Shown piece by piece: positions 1 to 7,036 of a stretch of 9,806 bases of DNA. Numbering within the stretch: the stretch's first letter is position 1; each line of letters opens with the position of its first letter. This DNA comes from CAZAKZ01 sp964485695 (lineage in GTDB: Bacteria; Planctomycetota; JAFGQW01), in NCBI GenBank assembly GCA_964485695.1, contig CAZAKZ010000178.1, positions 1-9,806 of the forward strand. The letters run 5' to 3'. The notes under the pieces were generated by a model. That model saw only the letters and a list, made by a program, of their open reading frames with translations, was not told the DNA's origin and did not search any database. Made by a program: the position numbers and the translations under genes.

Positions 1-48
1 CAGCAATGTCTAGAACTGTATTACATGCGAAAACTTGTGTGTGGGTGC

Positions 49-1053
49 TTATTCGGCGTAGAGATCCCAAACCTTCGGATTGGACATATTGGGGATATGC
101 AGCGACAGCTCGCCCTTCTGCATGGCGTAGTATTCGTCGGGCAGAGCCCAGACCTCCTTTTCGAGCCACTCCCATGCAGCTTTGCCATCCGGGCCTTTCT
201 TTCGCTCACGGACCTTACGCACAGCCTTCGTGCGGTATCTCTCTTGTTTCTCGCCCCACTTGAGCGGCTGGGCGAGCGCATGGCCGTGGTGCACTCGCGG
301 GTCCCCAAGTGCGAGTACGAAATTGCCCTTATTGCGCAACGTCCAGCGCGGATAGTCCTCCGCGTGGCCGTAGGTGCACCAGAAGTAGCGTTGCGTGTGG
401 CTGGGATTCTCCGTTTTGTCGATCGAAGCTGTAATGGTCTTCATCGACGGGTAAATCTCTCCGAACGGGCCGGGCAGGACCCACCGACATCCAAGCTCCT
501 CCAGGAACTCATAGACGGCGTAAAGAGTTCCGCGGGCGCGGCGGCCGGCAAGGACCAGCGAATCGTCCTTGACCAGGCAAAGCAGGCCATCTTTGTGAAG
601 GGCATCGACACGCTGTCCCAATCCCGCTCGGCGCGCAAATCCTGTTCCCAGGAGAATCACAGGTCCCTCCGGAATGTCGGGCGTCTCGGCGCGAATGATC
701 GGCAGCTTGGCGCCAGAGATCTTCTCCACAATCGACTGCAGTTCCTCGGCCGCAAGTTCTTCCTCGTCACCCGGTTTCTTAACCAGCAACTGCAGCTTAG
801 TCATACTTCGCGTCTTGAGTCTGGCGAAGGCTTTGTCATCGAGTTCAGGATTCTGTTTGCGAAGTGTTTCTTCCAGGGACTTCTTCTTTTCGGCCAGATA
901 TCGGTCAAACTCCGTCTCGGCCGGCAAGACGATGCTCGCCATCGGCTTGCCGTTCTGGGCAAGGGTTATTTCCGCCGAGTGGACGTACCCAATCGGTGGA
1001 CTGCTCAAAAGAAGCACGAGGACACTGGCCCCGGTCAGTGTGGCTTTTCTCAT
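49..1053 (-). CDS. Secreted DUF4838/alpha-glucuronidase-type N-terminal domain protein, C-terminally truncated
   Basis: 334 aa. Residues 1-27 are a Sec signal peptide ending in a VHSA-type cleavage site. Residues 28-44 start a beta-rich domain, 45-98 are a very charged predicted helical stretch, and about 99-215 match the N-terminal domain shared by GH67 alpha-glucuronidases, GH20 enzymes and DUF4838 proteins: AAEELQSIVEKISGAKLP (101-118) and RGTLYAVYEFLEELGCRW (174-191). Residues 218-334 resemble the start of a DUF4838 catalytic region, including HHGHAL (255-260). Proteins of this architecture usually run to roughly 600-900 aa, so the catalytic part is mostly missing. The stop (49-51) follows WDLYAE, and none of the three frames over 1-48 continues in a recognisable way. 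The ATG at 1053 is supported by GAGGAGG at 1067-1061, about 7 nt upstream. It is transcribed divergently from the 1272 gene. A role in recognising a uronic acid or amino-sugar glycan is inferred; activity is doubtful. It may be a pseudogene. Confidence 0.75.
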   Translation of the reverse strand: MRKATLTGASVLVLLLSSPPIGYVHSAEITLAQNGKPMASIVLPAETEFDRYLAEKKKSLEETLRKQNPELDDKAFARLKTRSMTKLQLLVKKPGDEEELAAEELQSIVEKISGAKLPIIRAETPDIPEGPVILLGTGFARRAGLGQRVDALHKDGLLCLVKDDSLVLAGRRARGTLYAVYEFLEELGCRWVLPGPFGEIYPSMKTITASIDKTENPSHTQRYFWCTYGHAEDYPRWTLRNKGNFVLALGDPRVHHGHALAQPLKWGEKQERYRTKAVRKVRERKKGPDGKAAWEWLEKEVWALPDEYYAMQKGELSLHIPNMSNPKVWDLYAE

Positions 1054-1088
1054 CTTCGTCCCTCCTCGCAGAGCATGCGGCGTCTTCT

Positions 1089-1128
1089 TGTTTCAACAGC
1101 CTATGTCAAATTGGAGCCTGTTGAAACA
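1089..1128. promoter_or_regulatory. Perfect 11-bp inverted repeat in the divergent intergenic region, possible operator
   Basis: TGTTTCAACAG at 1089-1099 is the exact reverse complement of CTGTTGAAACA at 1118-1128, separated by 18 nt. The arm centres are 29 bp apart, close to three helical turns. It lies between two divergent genes, closer to the minus-strand gene, where an operator controlling one or both could sit. No U-run follows it and it is upstream of both genes, so a terminator is unlikely. On the minus strand the loop contains TTGACA (1109-1104), a consensus -35 hexamer, but no good -10 lies at the right distance. The operator role is inferred and the cognate regulator is not in the window. 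Confidence 0.45.
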
Positions 1129-1256
1129 CAACAATGCCGGTTTCTCGCCCTACTCCTATCCAATGTGTTCTGCTGTGGCTCCCGGTTGTACTCCTTTCGT
1201 CAATGGGCAATGATGCACGATGTTTCGTAGAGAGATAAGTGAATCACCAAATTAGA

Positions 1257-1265
1257 AGAGGAGGT
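1257..1265 (+). promoter_or_regulatory. Strong ribosome binding site that fixes the DUF1080 gene start
   Basis: AGAGGAGGT is nearly full Shine-Dalgarno complementarity and lies 6 nt before ATG at 1272. It falls inside the longer reading frame that could start from GTG at 1239, and that GTG has no comparable site. The choice of ATG 1272 also puts a clean signal peptide at the N-terminus. Confidence 0.8.
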
Positions 1266-1271
1266 AATCGG

Positions 1272-2624
1272 ATGAACAACAGGATACGATCTCTACAGAT
1301 TCTTGTCTGTGTCGCCTTGATCGGCTTGACAACTGTGGCCACGTACGCGGCCGATGAAGAGGGTGACTTCACGCCGCTCTTCAACGGGAAAGACCTGTCG
1401 GGTTGGGCCCCAATCAACGTCGCTCCGAGCACATTCAGTGTGCGCGATGGGATCATTGTGTCGAATGGAATTCCGACCGGGCTGATGCGTACCGAGAAGC
1501 AATACGAGAACTTCATTATTGAGCTGGAGTGGCGGCACATGAAGCCCGGTGGAAACGCGGGGCTGTTTGTCTGGGGAGATGCACTCTCGGCCGTCGGTTC
1601 GCCCTTTGCTCGGGGAATGGAAGTACAGATTCTGGACAACGGTTTCAACGTCAAGGGGAAGAACGAGTGGTACACGACGCATGGCGACGTCTTCCCCGTC
1701 CTCGGTTCGACGATGACGCCTACCGGCCGTATTTCGAGCACCGGAGCGCGGAGTTTCCCGATCGAAGATCGCTCCAAAGATTCGCCGCAGTGGAATCACT
1801 ATCGCTTGGAGGGTCGTGACGGCGTGTTGCGGTTGAGCGTCAATGGCAAGGAAGTTACCGTTGGCAAGGACTGCTCACCGCGAAAAGGTTACTTGTGCCT
1901 GGAGTCCGAGGGCTCCGAGTGCCACTTCCGCAACATCCGGATTTGCGAATTGCCCTCGACAGACCCCAGTGACGATGAAATCGCAGAACCGTCAGAAGGC
2001 TTCGTCCCGCTGTACACCGGCGCTGACCTGAATGGATGGAAAGTCGATCCGGGCCACGACGGCCACTGGAAACCCACAGATTGGCGGCTGGTCTACGACG
2101 GCAAGAGTGAAGCACCAGACAAGAACCTATGGTCGGAGAAGGAGTACGGCGACTTTGCCATGATCTGCGACTGGCGTTGGACGCGTAAGCCGGAACCTAA
2201 GCCACTGCCGGTCATTCTTCCCAATGGCGAACAGGCCATGGACGACGAAGGTCAGCCGAAGTTGGAGGAAGTTCCCGATGCGGGAGACAGCGGCATCTAT
2301 CTGCGTGGCAATAGCAAGAGCCAAGTGAACATGTGGTGCTGGCCCATCGGCTCTGGCGAAGTCTACGGTTACCGGAACGACAAATCGATGTCGCCCGAAG
2401 TCCGAGCCGGGGTCACACCCAAGAAGAATGCAGATGCCCCCATCGGCAAATGGAATCGTCTCTTGATCACCATGCGCGGCGACCGGCTTACCGTAAACCT
2501 GAACGGCGAGACGGTTATCGAGAACGCGCAACTGCCCGGTGTCCCGGAGCGCGGGCCGATCGCCCTGCAACACCATGGAGACCCAATTGAGTTTGCCAAC
2601 ATCTTTGTGAAAGAAATCGAATGA
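1272..2624 (+). CDS. Secreted tandem DUF1080 (3-keto-disaccharide hydrolase-like) protein
   Basis: 450 aa from ATG 1272. Residues 1-26 form a Sec signal peptide (cleavage near ATYA|AD). Two DUF1080 (PF06439, 3keto-disac_hyd) beta-sandwich domains follow: domain 1 at about 32-226 (FTPLFNGKDLSGW at its start, NAGLFVWGD, GMEVQILDN, then HYRLEGRDGVLRLSVNG and a closing FRNIRI), and domain 2 at about 243-450 (FVPLYTGADLNGW, GDSGIYLRG, QVNMWCW, NRLLITMRGDRLTVNLNG, closing FANIFVKEIE). A short acidic linker (227-242) joins them. Most family members have one such domain. Characterised relatives act on 3-keto-glycosides produced by an oxidoreductase, cleaving or hydrating without a classical glycosidase mechanism. 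The stop overlaps the next gene by ATGA, which implies translational coupling to the flavoprotein. Domain assignment is confident; substrate and activity are inferred. A purely carbohydrate-binding role (the fold is laminin-G/LamG-like) is the main alternative. Confidence 0.9.
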   Translation: MNNRIRSLQILVCVALIGLTTVATYAADEEGDFTPLFNGKDLSGWAPINVAPSTFSVRDGIIVSNGIPTGLMRTEKQYENFIIELEWRHMKPGGNAGLFVWGDALSAVGSPFARGMEVQILDNGFNVKGKNEWYTTHGDVFPVLGSTMTPTGRISSTGARSFPIEDRSKDSPQWNHYRLEGRDGVLRLSVNGKEVTVGKDCSPRKGYLCLESEGSECHFRNIRICELPSTDPSDDEIAEPSEGFVPLYTGADLNGWKVDPGHDGHWKPTDWRLVYDGKSEAPDKNLWSEKEYGDFAMICDWRWTRKPEPKPLPVILPNGEQAMDDEGQPKLEEVPDAGDSGIYLRGNSKSQVNMWCWPIGSGEVYGYRNDKSMSPEVRAGVTPKKNADAPIGKWNRLLITMRGDRLTVNLNGETVIENAQLPGVPERGPIALQHHGDPIEFANIFVKEIE

Positions 2625-4453
2625 GAGCACTCAAACAGAGAATCCACATTGTTGGCACAGTTTTGCTGGCCACCCTTGTTACGATTCTGCCAACATCCGG
2701 GGCCGAGATCCTTGTCGAGGCCGAGGCGTTCGACGACTACGGCGGCTGGATTCTGGATGCGCAGTTTGTCGATCAGATGGGCTCGCCGTACCTTCTAGCC
2801 CACGGGCTCGGAAAGCCTGTGGCAAACGCCACGACCAACGTGCAAGTCCCCGAGGCGGGTGAATACAGGGTGTGGGTTCGAGCCAAGGACTGGGTGCCCT
2901 CACACCACCCCGGACGTTTTCAGATCCTGATCAACGAGACACCGCTAAGCGTCGAATTCGGGGCCAATGGGAAGGACTGGGGATGGCAGGATGGAGGCAC
3001 GGTCGAGATCGAGGCGCCGTCGACCACCATGGAACTGCGAGACCTCGCCGGCTTCGATGGCCGTTGTGATGCTATCTTCTTGACCACGGGAGACAAAGCT
3101 CCGCCGCCAACGGCCACGAGGGCTTGGCGGAAACGGCTTCTGGGCCTTTCGGAAGAGCCGACCGAGGCTGGTGAGTTCGACGTGGTGGTCGTCGGAGGTG
3201 GTATCGCAGGCTGTGCCAGCACGCTGGCCGCTGCCCGTCTCGGCTGCCGCGTCGCGCTGATTCAGAATCGTCCGGTACTCGGCGGCAACGCCAGCACAGA
3301 GGTTGGCATCTGCCCCAGAGGAGAACTCGGCAAACCAGGATCCGTTGTCGCCGAACTGGTCGTGCGAAGAGCCGACGGTGACCTCGTCGCAAAGCAGCTC
3401 TTGGAGGCGGAGCCAACCGTATCTTTGTTCCTGGAACACCATGCCGACGGCGTGGTGATGGACGGCCAACGGATCGTGGCGGTCGATGCCCGCCACACTC
3501 GTAGCGGTGCCGAACGGCGATTCCGCGCCCCGATCTTTATCGATTGCACTGGTATGGCAGCCGTGGGCATTCTGGCCGGTGCCGAGACTCGCTTTGGCAG
3601 AGAAGCGCGAGCGGAATTCAACGAGATTCTAGCCCCGAAAGAAGCCGACCAGATGCACCACGGAAACACGGTCACGTTCCGTACACAGATGACGGACCGC
3701 CCCGTGCCGTTTCCCGATGTCCCCTGGGCCACCGCCGTGGCCAAGGATTACGCCGATCTTGGAGGCCAGGTCGAATGGCCAGGTCGAGAAAACCGGGGCG
3801 GACCGGTCGGCGATGGGAGCAAGAGCAACGTACTGACGCATTTCTGGGAGTACGGCCAATGGCTCGATCCGTACAAGGACGGCGAGGCGGTTCGCGACCA
3901 TCTCTTTTGCGCCATCTACGGCACCTTTTCGAACGTCAAGCGGATGGCGCCTGACCAGTATGCAAATCTGGCATTGGAATGGGTGGGGCACGTGCCGGCA
4001 ACGGGCGAGTTTCGTCGCCTGGTCGGCGACCACATCCTGACCGAGAAGGACATCCTTGCCGCCCGCGAATTCCCGGATGCTGTGGCCGTCAACCGTTGCC
4101 CCTTTTGCCTCCACCTTCCGGGGCATGAGAAGTACGACTTTCGGCTCAAGGACTGGCACTACATCAGGACGCCGCCGTATCAGGTCCCGTTCCGTTGCCT
4201 CTATTCCCGCAACATCGCCAATCTGATGATGGCCGGCAAGCACATCAGTGTCACCCACGTTGCGGGGTCGAGTACAAAAGTGATGCTGAACGGTGGGCAA
4301 CACGGCGTCGCTGTCGGCAGCGCCGCCTTCCTGTGTAAGAAGCATGGAGCCACACCGAGGACTGTTTGCAAAGAGCATATCAAAGAGCTTCAGGATATCG
4401 TCAACCAACGCGCGGAATACGAAAACGCCCTGCGACGGAGCGACACAAAGTAG
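2621..4453 (+). CDS. Exported FAD-dependent oxidoreductase (FAD_oxidored family) with N-terminal CBM-like domain
   Basis: 610 aa. Residues 1-27 are a Sec-type signal peptide (no twin arginine). About 29-156 form a beta-sandwich module beginning ILVEAEAFDDYGGW, like carbohydrate-binding or golvesin-type modules. The FAD domain starts at 186: FDVVVVGGGIAG holds the GxGxxG Rossmann loop (192-197), followed by NRPVLGGNASTE (216-227), typical of FAD_oxidored (PF12831). The C-terminal signature HVAGSSTKVM...GVAVGSAA (about 546-572) completes the FAD site. An unusual CPFC motif (493-496) with nearby H498 and H502 lies in the substrate-proximal part. Its ATG is inside the stop of the DUF1080 gene and has only a weak purine stretch upstream, so translation is probably coupled. 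Likely oxidises a sugar or polyol hydroxyl outside the cytoplasm; exact substrate and electron acceptor are unknown. Confidence 0.88.
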   Translation: MRALKQRIHIVGTVLLATLVTILPTSGAEILVEAEAFDDYGGWILDAQFVDQMGSPYLLAHGLGKPVANATTNVQVPEAGEYRVWVRAKDWVPSHHPGRFQILINETPLSVEFGANGKDWGWQDGGTVEIEAPSTTMELRDLAGFDGRCDAIFLTTGDKAPPPTATRAWRKRLLGLSEEPTEAGEFDVVVVGGGIAGCASTLAAARLGCRVALIQNRPVLGGNASTEVGICPRGELGKPGSVVAELVVRRADGDLVAKQLLEAEPTVSLFLEHHADGVVMDGQRIVAVDARHTRSGAERRFRAPIFIDCTGMAAVGILAGAETRFGREARAEFNEILAPKEADQMHHGNTVTFRTQMTDRPVPFPDVPWATAVAKDYADLGGQVEWPGRENRGGPVGDGSKSNVLTHFWEYGQWLDPYKDGEAVRDHLFCAIYGTFSNVKRMAPDQYANLALEWVGHVPATGEFRRLVGDHILTEKDILAAREFPDAVAVNRCPFCLHLPGHEKYDFRLKDWHYIRTPPYQVPFRCLYSRNIANLMMAGKHISVTHVAGSSTKVMLNGGQHGVAVGSAAFLCKKHGATPRTVCKEHIKELQDIVNQRAEYENALRRSDTK

Positions 4454-4611
4454 ACGTTAGCGTACCGGTTGCGTGGAAAGCGGCGAACGGGGACCGTCGA
4501 TGGGTGGTTCGTCTCCGAATTTGTGGGGGTCGAGGTCGGGACGGTCACTGTTGAATCCGCGGAGTCGTTTGCCCTTGTCAATCGCGGTCGAGCCATTGCG
4601 GGCGGTTATCA

Positions 4612-4640
4612 TTGCGATTGCGATGCGATATTGCTATGAC
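4612..4640 (+). promoter_or_regulatory. Weak sigma70-like promoter candidate before the esterase gene
   Basis: TTGCGA (4612-4617) and TATGAC (4635-4640) each match 4 of 6 consensus bases with a 17-bp spacer, in the more AT-rich end of the 243-bp gap between the flavoprotein and esterase genes. ATTGCG occurs three times nearby (4595, 4611, 4617). The match could be chance. It would let the esterase pair be expressed separately from the upstream pair. Confidence 0.25.
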
Positions 4641-4696
4641 AGACAGATAGTGCCGTATGGTATCCCGGATGAAGTGCAGGAGTAGCCAAACGAATC

Positions 4697-7036
4697 ATGA
4701 AGCGCGCATGCAGTATTGTTGTTGCGGTTGTTGCATTCTGGGGCGAAGCCATCGCCGATGATTTACGGTTGCCGGGGACGAGCCCGCTCGAATGGACCGA
4801 GGCGGAATTGCCGGACGTGCTGATGGACGGGGCGCATCGGTTCGTCGAGCGGAAGATGGTCGATGCTGCGAAGAATCGACGTCGGTTCTGGCCCAAAGAC
4901 GACGCAGGGGCGCAGCCCTGGAAGAAGGCCGCTGAAGAGAACCGCGAGCAACTGCGGACGATCATCGGGGCCGTCGATGAACGGCTGCCGCCGCGGATGG
5001 AGTACTTCGGCAATACGGTTGAAGGAACGGTTGTTTGCGCCGCCGAGCAATTCCGCGTGACACAGGTGCGCTGGCCCTCCGTGGACGGTGTCTTCGGTGA
5101 AGGATTGCTGGTGACACCGAATGGACGGGCGGTTGCAGCGGCGGTAGTGATTCCCGATGCCGATCAGACTCCCGAACAACTGCTTGGAATGCTCCAGGGT
5201 GGCCCCGGCGAACCGCTGATCGTCCGGCGACTGATTGCGAACAACGTCGAGGTGCTGATCCCGACGCTCGTCAGCCGCGAGAAGTTCGGCAGCGACGATC
5301 CGCGACTCAAGCGGTCCGATCAGACGAAACGCGAGTGGCTGTATCGGCAGGCGTTCCACATGGGTCGTCACGTGATCGGGTACGAAGTGCAGAAGGTGCT
5401 ATCGGCCGTCGACTGGCTGGAAGTGTCGCAAGACACGGTTCAGAAGACCGGCGAACCAAAGCGTCGGATCGGCGTTGCCGGGTACGGTGAAGGCGCACTG
5501 CTCGCGTTCTATGCCTCTGCGATTGATACCCGGATTGATGTGACACTCGTCAGTGGCTACTTCGATTCGCGGGAACAGGTGTGGTCCGAACCCATTTATC
5601 GTAATGTGTGGAGTCTGCTGAAGCGGTTCGGAGACGCAGAAGTCGCGTCGCTTGTCCTGCCACGCAAGCTGATCATCGAACACAGCGAATCGCCCACGAT
5701 TACCGGTCACAAGGGCGAATGGAAGACGCCGTCACTGGCTCGAGTCTCGCAGGAAATCGCTCGAATTCACTTGCCGCCTGACGCTGTCCGGCCGACGTTG
5801 ATCCACGGCGAAAACGCAGCGACGATCGGGCCGTATTCAGCAGACGCGACGAGCGTTTTCCTCAGCGACCTCGGGGTCGGGAATCCCAAAGGACCGGTCG
5901 GGCAACTGGCCGACAATCGTGACGCATTCAGTCCGGACGAACGACAGCAACGCATGGTGCAGCAAATCGAAGCCCACGTGCAAGGGCTCGTGCGAAAGTC
6001 GGAACATGTTCGCGACCGGTTTATGCTCTACGAACTGATGCCGGAATTTGCCGATACACGTTGGAGTACCGAAAAGCGGCATTCGTTGCATGATTCGAAA
6101 AAGTTTGTCGATGGGGCTCGCGAATTCCGCCGTCGTTTTTACGAAGACGCGATTGGCCGATTTGACGAACCGTTCCTGCCCTTCAGCGCGCGTTCGCGGC
6201 GCGTGGCCGAGACCGACACGTGGACGGCGTATGATGTAGTACTCGACGTATTCGATGATCTGATCGCGTGGGGAGTGCTGGTCGTACCGAAGGACTTGAA
6301 GCCGGGTGAAAAGCGGCCGGTCGTCGTCTGCCAGCACGGCCGAAACGGTGTCCCCCGTGACACGATCGACGCTCACAGGACGGCATACAACGACTTCGCT
6401 GCAAGGCTGGCCGAACGTGGATTCATCACCTTCGCCCCGCACAATCTGTATCGAGGCGAGGACCGCTACCGTTGGCTCGATCGCAAGGCGAACTCGATCG
6501 GCTGTTCGCTGTTTTCCTTTATCGTCGCGCAGCATGATCAGATTCTACGATGGCTCGCAGCGCAGTCCTTCGTCGACGGCGATCGCATTGCGTTTTACGG
6601 GTTGAGTTACGGCGGCGAAACGGCCGTGCGCGTGCCGACGATTCTGGAAAGGTACTGTTTGTCGGTCTGCTCGGGCGATTTCAACCAGTGGACTCGCAAG
6701 GTGGCCGCGACCGATCAGCCCTTCAGTTTCATGCGGACCATCGAATGGGAAATGCCGTACTGGAACCTCGGCCACACGTTCGACTACGCCGAGATGACGT
6801 ACCTGATGATACCGCGACCGTTCATGGCAGAACGCGGACACCACGACCGTGTCGGCCGCGACCGGTGGGTCGCCCACGAATTCGCGAAAGTTCGCTGGCT
6901 GTACGCTCAATTCGGACTTGCTGATCGCGTCGGCATCGAGTTCTTTCAGGGAGGTCACAGCATCAACGGCCAAGGCACGTTTGCGTTTCTACACAAACAC
7001 CTGAACTGGCCGGAGCCTGGAGAGGGTAACCATTGA
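4697..7036 (+). CDS. Secreted two-domain alpha/beta-hydrolase, acetyl-xylan-esterase-like, with a dead first domain
   Basis: 779 aa. Residues 1-20 are a signal peptide (cleavage near AIA|DD). A helical segment (about 35-70) precedes two alpha/beta-hydrolase domains. In the first (about 100-400) the nucleophile elbow reads G262-Y-G264-E-G266, so glycine sits where serine belongs in GxSxG. The second (about 500-775) has an intact elbow, GLSYGG with Ser637. A plausible acid is Asp717 (RPFMAERGHHD, aligning with the RPxLxxxGxxD pattern of esterases) and the catalytic His754 lies in GGHSING. This fits acetyl-xylan-esterase or dienelactone-hydrolase-type enzymes that remove acyl groups from glycans outside the cell. 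AGGAG at 4678-4682 is 14 nt from the ATG, longer than usual, but the signal peptide supports this start. It overlaps the next gene by 4 nt. Peptidase or glucuronoyl esterase activity cannot be excluded. Confidence 0.85.
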   Translation: MKRACSIVVAVVAFWGEAIADDLRLPGTSPLEWTEAELPDVLMDGAHRFVERKMVDAAKNRRRFWPKDDAGAQPWKKAAEENREQLRTIIGAVDERLPPRMEYFGNTVEGTVVCAAEQFRVTQVRWPSVDGVFGEGLLVTPNGRAVAAAVVIPDADQTPEQLLGMLQGGPGEPLIVRRLIANNVEVLIPTLVSREKFGSDDPRLKRSDQTKREWLYRQAFHMGRHVIGYEVQKVLSAVDWLEVSQDTVQKTGEPKRRIGVAGYGEGALLAFYASAIDTRIDVTLVSGYFDSREQVWSEPIYRNVWSLLKRFGDAEVASLVLPRKLIIEHSESPTITGHKGEWKTPSLARVSQEIARIHLPPDAVRPTLIHGENAATIGPYSADATSVFLSDLGVGNPKGPVGQLADNRDAFSPDERQQRMVQQIEAHVQGLVRKSEHVRDRFMLYELMPEFADTRWSTEKRHSLHDSKKFVDGAREFRRRFYEDAIGRFDEPFLPFSARSRRVAETDTWTAYDVVLDVFDDLIAWGVLVVPKDLKPGEKRPVVVCQHGRNGVPRDTIDAHRTAYNDFAARLAERGFITFAPHNLYRGEDRYRWLDRKANSIGCSLFSFIVAQHDQILRWLAAQSFVDGDRIAFYGLSYGGETAVRVPTILERYCLSVCSGDFNQWTRKVAATDQPFSFMRTIEWEMPYWNLGHTFDYAEMTYLMIPRPFMAERGHHDRVGRDRWVAHEFAKVRWLYAQFGLADRVGIEFFQGGHSINGQGTFAFLHKHLNWPEPGEGNH
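7019..7026 (+). promoter_or_regulatory. Ribosome binding site supporting a TTG start
   Basis: GGAGAGGG lies 6 nt before TTG 7033-7035, inside the last codons of the esterase gene. No ATG with a comparable site exists nearby. The first in-frame ATG (7123) would cut into the signal peptide. Confidence 0.65.

Noticed and set aside
25..1230. Long plus-strand open frame (401 codons) opposite the DUF4838-type gene
   Set aside because: It is the antisense of a gene with a signal peptide, recognisable domain motifs and a good ribosome site, and its own translation shows no family features.
1239..1271. Upstream GTG start for the DUF1080 gene
   Set aside because: The strong ribosome site at 1257-1265 lies inside this extension and serves ATG 1272, and the extension would spoil the signal peptide.
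2653..2666. Sigma54-like TGGCAC...TTGC in the start of the flavoprotein gene
   Set aside because: The GG-to-GC distance is 11 instead of 12, it lies within the signal peptide coding region, and the next gene is far downstream.
3629..4408. 259-codon minus-strand open frame inside the flavoprotein gene
   Set aside because: A GC-rich antisense shadow of a clearly coding FAD domain; no motif or ribosome site of its own was seen.
4473..4685. 70-codon open frame starting at GTG 4473
   Set aside because: No ribosome site before the GTG, no recognised motif, and overlapping frames look equally open; kept only as a note on the gap.
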